From Aphidius gifuensis (Eukaryota > Arthropoda > Insecta > Hymenoptera > Braconidae): DNA of 64,000 nt. The number at the start of each line of letters is the position of its first letter. The first letter of the stretch is position 1. The notes under the pieces were generated by a model that was not told the origin of the DNA, did not search any database, and was given only the letters and a program-made list of their open reading frames with translations. Positions 12,301 to 27,300 of the stretch are shown piece by piece. Location: contig NC_057789.1 of the NCBI RefSeq assembly GCF_014905175.1, positions 5,580,001 through 5,644,000 on the forward strand, read 5' to 3'. The translations under genes and the position numbers were made by a program.

Positions 12301-15300
12301 AAAAATCGGAGATAGATTGATCTTTGTAGCACTTGGTCAGTCAGGCTTTCATTCAATTGATTGACATGACATGAAATAAATAATATAATAATAATAATAA
12401 ATAATAATTTTATAATCGGTAATTCAGTTGAATATAAGATTTTACGTGATGAAAAATATGCGGATAACGGTCATGGAGGCGTGTTATATTTTTCAGCCTC
12501 GACACTCATCACTTTCTATACATATATAATATATAAATATTATATATGTATGCATGTGTGTGTATATGAACATGTTCATGACACAAAGCAAAAGAGTAAA
12601 TTGCTGCTGGTGCTGCTGCTGTTGCTGTTGAAAATGATCGTGGTCGGTTTGTATGCATAGAATCCTCTATATATGTATATATATATAATCGAAACGGCAC
12701 ACCGCATTTCGCATTTCGACACGATGCAAGCAAGTAAGCAGGCAGGCATACAGGCAGGCAGTCAGCCAACCAAGCCCTGAAGCTTCAGCCAGAGCCAGTC
12801 CGTCGGGTCATTATGACTGCCAGGCTAACGCCAACGGGCTATGCATCATTAATGGTCCTTGTGCCACCGCCAATCCTCTCTGTGTCCTCTTTACTCTCTA
12901 CTTCTCCCCTTGAAAATTCTCTCTATCTCTCGTATATATATATATTTATAATCCAAAAGCTTATGCTATCTCTCTTTGTTTCACTTGCCAAATATTGCCA
13001 ACCCTTCTCAAACCACATTTTCATAATTTCGTGTATACTCTCAACGGTATCTTCCTTTCAACCTTCCAACCTTCCGAAACTACTAGAATTTCATCTTCCC
13101 TGAGAAAAAAAAAAATTAAATAAAGAATATAAAAAAAAAAAAAAATTGTTATGCTAATCGACACAGAACTGATGGGTTCTTCATCAGGTATTTTTATTTT
13201 TTTATTTTTTTTCGCTATACACATATGATGCCCTCATTTTATTCAGCCATGCACAAACCTGCTGTCCACCCAAATTTTATTTTTCATATGTGAAAGGTAG
13301 CATTATACCTATTATAATAAATATATATATATATTTTTTTTCTTTTTTTGGTCAAGCTTTAATAAAAAACCATGACTTTTGAATTTTTAATTTTGAATAA
13401 AATATATACAAAGATTGAACATATAAATTATTTATTAATATTGCTTTTTGTTGTTTTTTTTTTTCAATTAAAAAAAGATTACATTGTGGTATTATATATG
13501 GATTTTTAGGTGAATTTATTGTAATTTTCAATGCATCATCATCTTTTTCAAATTATAGGGTCCTCTCTTAATATATATTTTGTTATTGTTTTTTTATTTT
13601 ATATTTTATTTATATTACAATTTTATTTATATAATTTTTTGATGATTATTTTACATATACATACAATGAGACCCTATATTATATATTGAATATAAAAAAT
13701 ATATATTCAACTGTCTTCCTAATAGTCAATTTCATCGGCATTTTGTAATCAAATCTGAACCCTACTCACGTTCAAAATTAAATTCAAAAATGGACATCAA
13801 CCAATCATATTATATTCGATATATACAAACTTAATATATTATTCGACAAAGCATGCCCGCGGCACAATATAATATACTAATCTTTCTCATACAAATAAAA
13901 AATAAAAAACAACAATCTCAAAGACGATTTGTTTTATTTGTCCTCCAAGCCAAATATGTATTTCTCATATACACACCAATAATCGCAACATCAATATACA
14001 TCCTGCACACATCCATCCATACATATACAAGTTTTTCATCATTTCCAAAATGGGTTGCGCTGATTTCAGCAGTTCTTGATGACGCAATAATGGCCTCCAA
14101 GGTATGCCCTTTCTCTTCTTCAAAATAACGAAGCCAAAAAAATAAAATGAAATAAAATAAAAGAACAAGCCAAGAGGACGAAAATCAAAGGTACATAAAG
14201 CCAAGTAAAAAGAAATCTGCAATAAATAAAAAAATAAAATAAAAAAAAATAAAGATGAAGAAAAAGAATCTGAATCCCGCCTGCGTTGAATCCAATTGAC
14301 CGTATATATACGTACGCGTTCCACGCACAGATGCGTGCGAGATAAGTGGCCAGTAGACGTGCGGCAAGACCGAAAAGCGAATCAAGTGAGTGCGTATATA
14401 CGCGTATATATAAAAACATATAAAATATATATGGGTTTGTGTATAGAAAGAGTGGGAATGTCAGTGAGTGCTTTGCGCGATTCTTCGTCGGCACCGGAGG
14501 CAAAATCAGGAGCTCATTGCCACACACAAACACCAAATATACATGAATTCGCTTCGGTGCCAGTGACGCTGCTATGAGAAACCAAGAGACGTTGTTGTAT
14601 TCATACCATCAACAGCATCTCCATCTTTCTGATGTATGTATATATATATAATATCAAAGCTGAGAAAAGAGAGTTGCGAGAGTATATATAAACGGGAGCC
14701 GCATCGGTTTACACAAGCGCCAATGATTACCCCACATATATACATATATTTATAGTACATGTATATATGCGAATATACTGCACACATCTATGTATATATA
14801 CTACTGGTTCAAATATATATCTACTATAAACATGCACCTGAGATAGAGCGTGGAAATGAAGCAAGGGCAACCAGCTAATACTGCATTGCATGCAGCACAC
14901 AGCAAGTTGTTGTGCATACATATACATCTATGTACCATCTACATATGTATATAGATGATAGATATGCATTTATCTAGCTGGTGGTATTGGTAAATCTACT
15001 GTACAATCTAATGTACATATATATATGCGATAGTGACGATAGGCCATATACAGGATGAAGTGGAAAATGACTTGTGGGTGTGAGAACTACGAGACCAAAC
15101 AGACGAGTAGACTTGTAAAGTTTCTCTCTCTCTCTTTCTCTATACACTATGGTTATATATGTATATTGAAGAGAGAGTTTACAAGTGCGAGCAAGTGAGA
15201 AATGTGAGATGAAAGAGGATAGGTAAAGGCGACATCTACGAAGAGCGTTAATGAGTCCCTCGTTACCTAACGTTACGTTCAGATAACGTCTACCCAGCGT

Positions 15301-17789
15301 TGCTACACATAAACCAACTAACTTTAGTGTTGATGATAATAATAATAATAGTAATAATATTTATTATATATATATTATTTTTTTTTTATTTCATCTATGT
15401 ACATATATACACATGTCAATGTATTATGTTATAATTTATATGCGTGTATTCTTTTTTCTTTCGCTAAAAATTGCACATATTGTATTGTATCGTCATCAGA
15501 CTATTCACCACTATACACACTGATTCTATCTCAGATATAAACACATATATGTATATGAAATGAGTTGACACGCTGGCGTATATACAATATACAGATATAT
15601 TAAGTGACAAGGCCACCTGGTGAGTTGGCCACACACAAAATACACATTTGCAACACGTTGAGTTGTAGTTAAATAAAGAAATAAAAAATTAAATAAAACA
15701 ATACATAGATGTATAAACATATATAAAAACAACAGTTCAGTTATATAAAAAAGAAAAAAAAATACAAATAAAATATAAAGATAATAAATGCACTAAGGCA
15801 TGCCTGCAGTTTGTTGGTTTTTTTTTTTATTTTTTAGGAAATATATATATATAAAGATAAAAAAAAATGAGATAGAATGCATTTGTAAAAAAAAAATAAA
15901 AAAATAAAAAATGAGATTTAAACATCTCTTTCTGTGGCCATCGATCATATATACAAAGCAAAGTGGACGTGCATGAGGTGAGGGCGTCGAAAAAAATGTC
16001 GAGGGAAAAAATAATATAAAAAAAAGAATAAGATGATGAAGAAGGTGAAAAGAGGGTGTGTGTATAAGGTGACGACGTCCTTGTCGCCCACACATTCAAG
16101 AGTCAAACTGCTGCCACTGTCGTTGTCGTCGTCGCGTGTGTACATATCATATAGTATATATGTATATAGTTTATATAGTTTTATATACACGTCTTGTGAA
16201 TTCACGACATTGCGCTTCAAGTAATAATATATCTGTATATACCACTCTGGAGAAGAAACATTATTCTTTGAGAAAACGAGTAAAAGACATATCTAGTTGA
16301 ATATATTGTCTTTTTTGTTATGTATATTGAAACAAGAAGAGCAAGTGAGATGTAAAAAATTTAAAATGTATATGACCAACTTTGAACTATACTTAACATT
16401 ATATATATAAAATCTATCTATTTATTATATACTGCAATTCATCTATACATATGAACACATAAACACAAGATTAAATATAAATAATAACAATATATAATTC
16501 AAGTGAGAACAAATTGTCAACAGTTAATTATTATTTTCGTATGGATATTATACACAAGATGATGAATGAATGAATGAAGAATTAAAAAAGGCCGATGGGA
16601 TACATAAAAGAAATTAATATTAAAATAAAAAAAAAAAATTTAGACTATTATATTATAAAAAGTAGATTAGAAAAAACAGGTAGAGATTGAATGGATGTAG
16701 AAACAAAAAAAAATGATTTTTAATTAAAAGAGGGAGGAATAAAGGATTATATGTATTTTTTTTTTTTTTTATTATTAAAAAAAGGGTTCAGGTGGAACAC
16801 CCAGTAGGTAACCGGAGGAGGTACTAGGTACGGCACATTCCAATATCAACATATAGCTATATAACATGTATCTATCCAATCCGTTCAAGGGACCTAAACC
16901 AGAGAGTGCGTTGTAGTCATTCTCGTGGGAGACCTCACTCACTCAACCGACCGAATCCCCAAAAGATTACTATATCTATGTGTACTATATACACTCGCAT
17001 GTAGTTGTAATTGTGTGTGGCACCTACCTAGATTATAGCAGGCTATAGTTAACCCCACATGTTTATATAGGTACAATATATGTATGCCTGTATAAATATA
17101 TATCTGTGTGGAGTATATATATAGAATATAATTCTAGCAGGTTTAATATGTATATATGTAGGCGCATGTTGATATGTATATATGGATGGAAAGAGTAGAC
17201 AGGCCTACGCGCGTACGGCGGACGACGTGTACCGAAAGTTTTTGATCATAAATCAAGCCCTCCTGTGGTCGCGTCACGTATATATATGCCCGCGATCGCC
17301 ATAAACGTTAAAAGAGAAAGAGAGCAAGGTACCCCGGCGATTTTGTCGACACGCAAAGCCCCGTGTGGATCTTTCACGTCGCTCAAATAACCAAATTTAT
17401 TTTGTCTATGTATATCCCTTCTTAGCTGTAGGAATTATATACATTTATATTTTTATATATTTATGTGTGCGAGTATATAGTCCACTTGTTCATATTTTGA
17501 AAAAAAAATATATCTTTCTAGCCAATGAAAAAATATCAAAATTAATCATATGCGTAAACTGGATTATTTTATATTTTTATTTTTTATTTTTGTCATGTGA
17601 AATTGGCCTCTTGTGTAGAACTGTTTTTTAAATAATATATTTCCATGCTGGGCAATAAAAATAAAACATCAATGTATGGGCGTGAGTGGGTGCAAGAAAA
17701 TTTTGTTGGATTCAAAAAAAAAAAAAAAAAGTATTATCTTGAAAAGAAGTGGTTGGGTTTAATGAGTGTATATTGGATATGTGTGTTTA

Positions 17790-18275
17790 CGTGAGAATAT
17801 TAAGACACAACTGGATGAAAAAAAAAATACCTCCAAGAGGTACATTTGCAGAAAAGAAAAAAAACCAATGCCATGAAAACGTTTTGAGATCTTTTACGTT
17901 CTTACTTTTTATGGCTCCTCTCTTTGCTTGTTTTTCATCCTCTTCGTTTTCATTTATTTATTTTATTTTACTGTTTTTTTTTTTTTTTTCTTTTTTTGTT
18001 TATATATATATACATATATATTCGCTCGCAACTAAAGCTTTCTCGAAAATCTGCTGCGCACGAGGAACGTGAGAAGGAATGCGTGAAAGGTCGCAAAAAT
18101 TCGTTAGCCAACGACGAGAAAAGAAGAAGAGAGGTCCGAGAGTGAGTGAGTCACGTGAGACGATGCGACCACGGGAATTATTAGTCCATTCCAGTTTTCT
18201 TCTTACCTCTTACCCTTCTCTCTATCCTCTCGATTATTTAAATTCCCCGCGGCAATTCTTATGTACGCGTGAGAA
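17790..18275 (+). promoter_or_regulatory. Cluster of three Su(H)/CSL-type sites
   Basis: CGTGAGAA, a match to the Su(H) consensus YGTGRGAA, occurs at 17790-17797, 18068-18075 and 18268-18275, all on the plus strand. Single matches also occur at 15079-15086 (TGTGAGAA) and, reversed, at 8713-8720 (TTCCCACG). HES/E(spl) genes are classical Notch targets through Su(H), and the gene downstream encodes a HES protein starting 3.1 kb away. Binding is predicted from the consensus only. Confidence 0.4.
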
Positions 18276-20285
18276 ACCTGCAAGCATTCCTAATACATAA
18301 TCACACCAAATACGCATCGTAAATATACATAGTCCCTAATATTTGCAATCCCCTATACTTGCTAAAAACTAACTTAAAAACTCACTATATTATTTCAATT
18401 CAAAATCAATTACCACATAGGAGATATATTTTTAAAAAACATACCATTATTAAAAAAAGTATGTTTCTCGAATTTCAAAAATAAAAGAAATAAAGTAAAA
18501 AATAAGGTAAATAAATAGAAGATGCATATCTACTTAAAAAATAAAAAATAAAACATGAGAATATTTTGCATTCAACATGCACGTTTCAGCAAAGCCTCGA
18601 AACCCACCCACAAAAGAGGCTCTTGGTCACACACATACACAAGGACGAGGCGTCAAACAAAGCGCCGGCATGCATACACGTTTTATTTTCAAGTAGAAAC
18701 GGCTGAGAGGGTCAGACGCGCGGATCAGCTCATTTGCGTGGGTAGCGCGAGACATATACAGAAAGTAGTAGTAGTAGTAGTAGTTGCTGTTGTATATATA
18801 AAATAAGTAGACAAAGACAACTTGTATAGAAAAGAAAAAGATAAAGCAAATGTATATGCGAATATAAAGTATAAATAAAAAGCAAAAGAGAATAAAGTTG
18901 AAAGAAAAAATGATAAACATGAAGAAGAAGAAGAAGCAGAAGTTGAAAAATCAAAGTAAGAAAAAGAGAATGGAACAAAATAGAAGATAAGATAAAAAAA
19001 AAGAGGTAAAGGCACTTGGCCGCGCGTGCCGACGTATACCACCACTGTACTCTTCTACTCTCTTTATCTACCTTGTTCCTCCCAACTCCCCCAATCTCGT
19101 ATTTTTCAAACGACGCTGGAGGCCTCATCGCTTCACCGACCTCAACCCACCATCGTCCACAAACTAACATCGACAAACTAAAAAATACATACATATACAC
19201 TATATAATTTCAAACCACGTTATATTCTCATATTCTGCATACAAAGCTAAAAAAAAAACCCGTTCGCGCAACACGGAAGGCGACACACACGCGTCTAGAT
19301 TGCCAACTTGGTTTTTCATATTTTTTTCTTTTTATTCTCCTTTTATCTTTGCCATTCGCAATTTATTTAAAAAAAAAGTTGATGTTTTTTTTTTTTATTT
19401 ATTTTTTTTCCATCTCTATTTCCATTATTTTTTTCCCTCCTCAATTTCGCGTGATTCCCATCGTCTTAGCGTTCATTTTGGGTCATATAGTCGAGGGAGG
19501 GAGGGATAGAGCGTGCGAAGCGACGACAAGAACGAGTTGGCCGGAGGCAAGGGCGCGCGTGAGCGTGAACGTAAGCCTTCTTTTTCCCCCTCAGTTCCCC
19601 CTAATTTATCCCCCCACCCCCCGGTTGACTAACATAAACCTCGGCCTTTTCTCTTCTTCTTCTTTTTCTTTTTATACCCCCCTGCCACCCACTTTAAGTC
19701 TGTATGGCATTCTCTTTGCCAAGCTGCCGCCACCGCCACCGCCGTATTTCTACTGCTCCTGCTTCAGCAACCGTGGCGCGTTATAGCCCCGCTCATCTCT
19801 CTTCTCTTCTCTTGTTCATCGTTCTCACTTTGCGGCCACTCTTGCCACCCCACGGCCTCTGCACTATTCACCGCTGTTCTACACTGTTCTACTCTCTGTA
19901 TGTCGACGTGCTCGACTCGACGACCCTCCCTTCCACCCACTCACCCACCCATCGTCTCTATATAGCTATATAGCTCTGCAATCCAACCACCGCAACTCGT
20001 TGTGATCTTTCTTCTTCTTTTTCTTTTTCTTGTTCTTCTCTTATCTTGCTTTATCCCCCACATATAGCACGTATTGTCTCGATCACTCGATGCGGTCGCG
20101 CGCTCTTCACAAAAACCACTCTCTATCTTTATCTTTATCTTTCTTTTTTCTTGCTCACACACTTGACAGTCTGTTGGACTGGTCTATGTATATAGCTATA
20201 TGCTATATGCTATATACTTTATGCATGCGCACTTCTCTGTTGCCCTTACACTTGCGCTCCCCTATCGTCTCCCTCTTCGCGACCC

Positions 20286-20961
20286 CACGCGTCACCCCGC
20301 GTACTCTTCACACCCCCACCCGGAGATCTGCAACGACGAGCAACGAGCGCAAGCCATACACTGCCTCGCAGTCCGTCATCGGCTTTCATACGTTACGGCA
20401 ATACAAATACTGATTTTTACGACTAAACGTCGTTACAACTATATGTTTATATTACGATTCAACTTGTTCTTGAATTATTAAAAAAATTTATTATTCACGA
20501 AAAATATTTTAAAATAATAAACTAAAATTAATAATACAGTGGACTTGTAAAATAAATAAATAAATAAATAATACAATTGTTGTGATTGAGAAATCTGCTA
20601 CGGAAATTTTCATACGAAAGAAAATTTTTAATTGTTATTTATTTATCTGTGAAAATTGTGAACTGTGGAACAAAGACGTTTAATTTATCAATTGATTTGT
20701 TTGTTTATTTATATTATTTTTTTTTTTTTCAATATAATTTGATAAGTGCACTTGGTACACTTGGCTGGTGGTCTGAGGATATATTGCATGATAAAAACAA
20801 ACTTGGATTTGACACTTTGAACTCATCTGTTGGTATATATAATTTCACATTTCATCATCAAGTGTTTTTGACTTTGTTATATATATTTATTTTTTTTTAT
20901 CAACTTGACTCTCCAGAGTGACAAGTGGTCTTGTTGGTGCGCGTGTTTAAAATACCACGTG
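20286..20961. promoter_or_regulatory. Hairy/HES-type boxes upstream of the HES gene
   Basis: CACGCG at 20286-20291, CGCGTG (reverse CACGCG) at 20940-20945 and a palindromic ACCACGTGGT at 20954-20963 match class C and class B boxes bound by Hairy/HES repressors. They lie within 1 kb of the predicted TATA box of a HES gene, the arrangement expected for negative autoregulation. Short motifs can occur by chance, so this is tentative. Confidence 0.35.
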
Positions 20962-21229
20962 GTAAGAGCGTTGCGCCTTGATTTAACAAATCAAGTTTAT
21001 ATTCTACTCGAATATTGCACCACAAACTTATATATATCTATCAAAACAACATTGATAATAAATACATAAACTTGAGAAAGAAAAAAAAAAAAAATAGATA
21101 ATATACATGTTTAAACTGGTTTGAATGTTTCATCAAATACAATAAGATAAAAGAAAACATTTACTATAAATTAATTTTAAAAACAAATTAAACGAAAAAT
21201 AAAAAAAATAAATAAATATATAATGTGTG

Positions 21230-21239
21230 TATAAAAAGG
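21230..21239 (+). promoter_or_regulatory. Candidate TATA box of the HES gene
   Basis: TATAAAAAGG sits 151 bp upstream of the first ATG of the HES coding sequence. A start of transcription about 30 bp downstream would give a 5' UTR of about 120 bp. A second TATA-like string (TATAAAAGG, 21372-21380) directly abuts the ATG and is too close to serve as the promoter. Confidence 0.45.
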
Positions 21240-21380
21240 GTAATTATTCTTCGACAAGAATAATAACATAACTGGGCCTGGACGCAATGCTGAGTGCCTT
21301 GGCCATAATATACAAGTTCACAAAAAGGGTGAAAAAGTGTACAACGTGTTACTCAGGGTCCGTAAGGACCTTATAAAAGG

Positions 21381-24300
21381 ATGACTGCTCGTTTACACTC
21401 ACTTAGACACCAAGAAAAAAAACCAACGGTTAATATAACTCGTCAAAGTCAACAACAAACACAACCACAACAGCATCAAGTAGTTGCAACATCACAGGGA
21501 CCGAGTCCGGCCCCGAGTCCTAGTCCAAGTCCAAGTCCAAGTCCAAAGCATTCGGACGGACGTAGAGTAAGTACCAAAAAAAAAAAAAAAAAAATGTTAT
21601 TATCAGTTTGCAAGTTATAAAGCACAATATCTAAATTTATATCTAATGTTATCTTTATCATATAGTTTAAAAAAAAAATACTTGATAATAAAAAAAGACA
21701 AGCAATTAAAATAAATAAACATCAATATAATGATTAAAATTACATTCTTATTTTAAAATTTAAATTTAAAAATATCAAAGATTTAAATAAAGATAAAAAA
21801 TAAAAAAAGATATTTATGTATCGCGCCTATTGAGAAATTAAACAGTCTCTCAAAACTCATCATGTATAAAATACACCACACACATTAACAACACATCATA
21901 TATTTTTTTTTTCAAAAATTAATGAATGAGAAGGTGTAGAATACACAATATAATAAACACACAATACACATTATATATATATATATTTTTATATTCACTT
22001 TACTTGTTACTGTTTTACGCTTGAATGTATATACACTCATCATCCATCTCAATTTCTATCAACCCCAAGTCAAAATTCTCACCCCCTTATGCATCCATAA
22101 TCTACCACCACCACTATCACTACTAAAATTTTCTTCTATATATTTTCTACTTTATCCCTAGCCCTTGAAAAACAACTGCTGAACGTGACACGTGCCACAC
22201 ACCACACACTCACACACTCTTCATCATTTTTTTACCCTTCTTTAAAGCTCATATATTTTATACTACAACTTTTACCACTACTATCACTACCACTACTACA
22301 ACAACAATTCATACAAGCATATTATATGTAGACCAACTCAACCCCTCGAGCAAAAAGCATCTCATCCAACAACACACAACCCTCGTTTGGCTTGTTCTCG
22401 CACGTGCCTCATGTCGATGAGCATTAAACAGGGTGGTCTTGATGCTGTAAGGGTGACGAAAAAACTATATATATATATACCTTTAAAGCCGCAGGGTTAA
22501 TTCAACCAAACGATGAATGAGATTACCTTATTTTTTTTTTCTTTCTTTATTTTGTTCAACATGATAATTTATTTGTTCATACCTGCAAGCTGTAAATATG
22601 TATATACATTTGTATTTTTTTTTTTTCTACAAAATACATACCTGCATATATATTGTAAACTTAAAAAGTAATGTATATGTTAAAGAGTCAATGTGCACTT
22701 TAGTTTTTACGATAGGAAGAAGGAAAAAATAAAATATATAAAAAAAAAAAAGAAGAAGAAAAAAAAAGTAAAAGAGGTAAAGAAGTATAACGATGTTAAA
22801 GGCGCATGCATTTGAAGTAAATGGATAGCGAAAAAGAGAAGAAAAATGGAACGGAAAAAAAAAAAGAAAAAATTTTATATAGCGATAATATGTGTGTAGG
22901 GGGGCATATCGGCGACCGCACGACATCCGGTATTTCAATGCGCGGCACGTGGCCCCCTTGGGGATTATCTTTGAGGGGAGAAAAAGAGGGTCGTTACGGT
23001 CATCGATATATAGCGTTAACAAAAAATTAAAAATATCATATGTATATAAATAATGAATGCAAAAGAGTATAACTAAGATATGTATAAAAAAAATGAAAAA
23101 AAAAAAAAAAAAATTATAATCATGAAAAAATAAGTACATGTATTAAATGCATTTGATTGCAAAACGAATGAGATGATTAAAATGCAGTAAAACGATAGCA
23201 GATGTATTATAAGAAATGATAGAATAAAAGTTTGATAATATTATTTTTGCCGACGGATAACTGCAGGGTGTCGATTTTAAATTGCGTGTGTTGTGTATGT
23301 TGCGCGTGCCGAAGGACACAATGTTCAAGAGTGCATTCATAAGGTTCTATTCATTTTCTTATTCATTTTTTTTTTTTGTATATTATATACATACACAAAC
23401 AAGTCATTTTTCATGCTAAAATAATATTTTTTTTGTTGTTATTTTTTATCGTGGCAAAGGCACATTGCATGTGCATCATCAGGAAATTCTTGATGCAAGT
23501 AGATATAGAAAGACTGGTTTATAATATATTATTTTTCATCGTGTGATCGTATATGTATGTTAAAATATACATTCCAGAATTGTATAGCATGTACAAATGT
23601 GGGTGACATGTAACTATATACGAGTATGTTGAATGTAATATATATATGCGCGCTGTTGAATATTCTCGTGGGAGTGTTATGTCGTTTTGAGGCACATACG
23701 GTCTGGGTTTTCGCGATCACGCCCACGCTTATCACCGGCAACACCTCGGTGCTTCCTATCACGTCACACGCGCGCACTCAAGAGGGTCCCATGTGCATTT
23801 AACTTTATATATACGACACGATATGTATTATATGCTGCTGATGTGTCACACTTTGTCTTAACTTGAAGCCATAACATTCATCTATAATATTATACATTTG
23901 TTTTTTTTTTTATTTTTTTTTTTTAACAAATAAAAACTTGAACAATTTAATGTTTTTTAATTGTTTTATAAAGATCGTTTTTTTGATTTATTTTTATTCA
24001 CATAATATCTTGGCTTCGCTGCTGCGCTTTTAATGCATTTTTTTTTTTGTTTTTTTCGTCATTTCGTTTCGGTCTCGGTTGAACAGAAAACCTAATTGAT
24101 GCTACTTATTATATCCAGGGTCCAAGCGTGCCGCGTCGCGTATATACTTTAATTATCTTTATCGTCAAGAGACTTTATCCTCGACAAAAGGGTACTCATC
24201 ATCACTGACTTTACAAAAATAGACATATAGAAATTAAAAATAAAATTTAAAAAATCATCAAGCATTTGTCTTCTGAGAATAACGAATTCTTTTTTTTTTT

Positions 24301-27300
24301 TTTTTTTTGTTTTAATGGACCGTGAAGTGACCTCCACGCCTTGCAATTTATTTGCAACAAAAAAAAAAAAGAAATAAAATGTATTACGTGAAGGTTTTTG
24401 ATATTATAAAAGAGGAAGCTCTTAGAAAATGAAAATACAAATGACAATACTTTATGGACATACGACAAAGTATATGAAAAAATTATTAAAAGTATTTTAT
24501 TTTGTTTTTTTTTACCGCACACGATGACAACGATGATTCATTTTTACGTGCCTCATAAAAAAAAAAAAATTTAGCAAAGTAGAGATGGTCAATGAATAGT
24601 CGTCCATATAGAATATAGATATAAATTTATTTTCTATATACTTATATCCTTTGATAATTATTTTGCCTTTTTTTTTTATTCTATTATTTTTTCAGCACCT
24701 TGCTCAACGAATGATGGATGAAATAAAAAAATAAATAAATAGATTAAAGAAATAAAATTCAACTAAAAAAAGAAAAAAAAAATGCGCACTAAAATCACCT
24801 CGATAATAATAGAGTTGAGCAGGTCGAGCGGTGAACAATTGAAGTGAGTTAAAAGCAAAGTGAGTGAGAGAGGATCAAAAAAAAAAGATGGAGATTGAGT
24901 TTACATATAGGCACGATGTTGAATTTCGGACACGCATCGACACGTAGACATTCGTATTATGTATATAGGCATATATACATATTTATAGAGGTGCGGCGTC
25001 GGCCAACGAGAACGTTAATCTGGTGTCTCGTTTGTTTATCCGCTGCCGCCGTAGCTTCACCTTGTTTTTTTATTATTTTTTTTTTCTTGCTTTTGTCCCC
25101 GCCAACCTCACCTCTTTTAGCCACTCTTTTTCTCTATCCCACCTCTTATTTTATCCATCGACGTTTGCCTTTGGTAATCGGCCGTCGCACCGGCGAGTCG
25201 TGAATTACCGGACGATATACGATCTTGCGACATACACACACACATACACTTGAAATTTTCTCTGAAATACCTGTCCAGTTATTTATTTTTTTTTCTCAGT
25301 GTACTTATGTATTTTTGATATTACTGTACAAATAAAAAATAATCATGAAAAACTGTTGAGAAAAAAAAATAATTCAAAGTGTTTGAAAGTATATTGAGGA
25401 TTAGAAGAAATAAGATATTGTGCTGCTAATCTTGCTGACCTTGATGGTTGAAATTATATTAAAAAATTAATATTTTTAATTTATTTTTATAATGATTATT
25501 TTTTTGTTTTTAATAGGCAAACAAACCACTGATGGAAAAACGAAGACGAGCTAGAATAAACCAGTCACTGGCAGCGTTAAAAACGCTGATACTAGACAGT
25601 GCACGTCTGGAAAATACAAAGCACAGTAAATTAGAGAAGGCTGATATATTGGAGCTTACTGTGCGACATCTGCAACGACAACGATCTCTAGCACAGCCTG
25701 GTTTATCTAGGTACAAAGCTGGATATCAAGATTGTTCACGAGAGGTAATCATTTTATAAATATATAATTGATGTGCTTCAACTTACACTCGTATACAAAC
25801 TGATTAATTTATTAAAATCATTTAAAATGACACAAGAGTCTTGTAACATTTATTTTTAAATACGTATTATAGTAAAATATTTTATTTCATTTCTTTTTTC
25901 GTTATTTTGCCTTGATGATAGAAAGAATAAATAAAAGTTTTTTAAACAAAGAAATAATAAATATAAAATTGAGAGAATATTTTTTTGTATTTGTGGATTC
26001 AAGCACAGGTAGATAAAAGCTTCGAGACAAGTTGAAAGAAAAAAAACAAAAAGATAAATTATATATATATATCGTAAAGACGCGTGTACAGCCTCACAGT
26101 TGTTGACACACGCTGAGTATAGCAATCCAAAGACGTCGTGTGTCTCGCCTCTCTAAAAGTAAATGCCATAAAATATTGTGCCTCAAATGCGTTAACTCGT
26201 AAAATCTTTTGGACTGTTTGTGCATTTTTTCCCATGCTCAAACACTACCATCTATTTTTATTTAATTTTTTTTTTTATTTCTCACATATTTTTTTTATTT
26301 TATTTTCATTTTCTCTTTATCTTACCGCATTTAGTTAAAAAAAAAAAAAATTTCAAGTTAAATAAAAAAAATAAAAAAAAACTACACACACACACATACG
26401 AATATAATTTTAATAAAAATATTTATTTATTTTTTTTCTTGTGTTTGTTTAAAACAGGTGAGCCGTTATCTCGATGCACCAGATATAATAACAGGCAACA
26501 CATCACCAATGGATCCAGCAGTAAAACAACGTTTACTTCGTCATTTAGACAGTTGTGTATCTGAATTAGATTTAGACTTGGGTTCAAGACCAGACAGTGG
26601 ATTAGGCAGTAGTCCAGGCAGTGTAACTGATCGTGTACCAGGTGCAGTTAGTCCAAATCCTTCAGATCATCATCAAACAACACCAATTGTTGTTGTAGCA
26701 CCACCACCACCACCGCCACCACCTACATCATCATCGACAACTCATTGTCCTCCAACAGTCTCAGTTACAACATCAACATTAGCAACAACAACAGCAGCAT
26801 CAGCAGGTACAGCAGCAACAATTGTCATTAATTCAGGAATAATAAAATCTGAAATAACAGAAATGGATACAACACGTCCAGACAGTAGTACAACAACTGG
26901 TGATGAAAATAATAATAATAATAATAATAGTCGGCCAACATCAGCATTCAGTCAAGTAAATCAAGCTACAATTGATTCAAATCATACTGGTAATATGAAT
27001 ATTGATCAGGCATCAACATCAGGACAAAATCCAAATATGTTATCAGTTGTACAAGTTATACCATCAAGATTACCAGATGGACAAGTTGTATTTTTATTAC
27101 CAAGTCATTATGTACAGCTAGCTGCTGCTGCTGCTGCAAATGGTATAAGTATTGGTCCAAATCCACCAACAGCAATATGGGCAGCAACAAATATGTCATT
27201 ATTAAAAGCAACTGATAAACTTGTTAAAAGACCACATGATGATTCATCACAAGAATGGACAAACGATAATCCAAAACCATCAAAAAGTCCAAGAATTGAA

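Larger units (their letters stand above)
7312..21229. other. Long non-coding region upstream of the HES gene
   Basis: About 14 kb without any exon I can support. Predicted frames are poly-Phe/Lys/Tyr and TA-repeat translations. The AT-rich background (many TATA/ACATAT microsatellites) is broken by islands of mixed composition, for example 9.24-9.48, 10.17-10.26, 10.37-10.64, 14.27-14.60, 17.18-17.37, 18.06-18.25 and 19.25-20.42 kb. Such islands upstream of a developmental bHLH gene could be enhancers or non-coding RNA exons; that is inference. No tRNA or known microRNA was recognised. Confidence 0.55.

Noticed and set aside
18555..20413. Long overlapping open frames in the CT/GA-rich 18.5-20.4 kb region
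   Set aside because: They are Ser/Phe/Leu/Tyr low-complexity translations of CT- and TA-rich DNA on both strands, without splice-linked partners or family motifs.
21372..21380. TATAAAAGG as promoter of the HES gene
   Set aside because: It touches the start codon, so transcription from it would begin after the ATG; the TATAAAAAGG at 21230 is better placed.
21567..21620. Read-through of HES exon 1 to a stop at 21620
   Set aside because: The frame continues into a GTAAGT donor and a poly-A run; the bHLH exon at 25517 joins in phase 0, so this tail is intronic.
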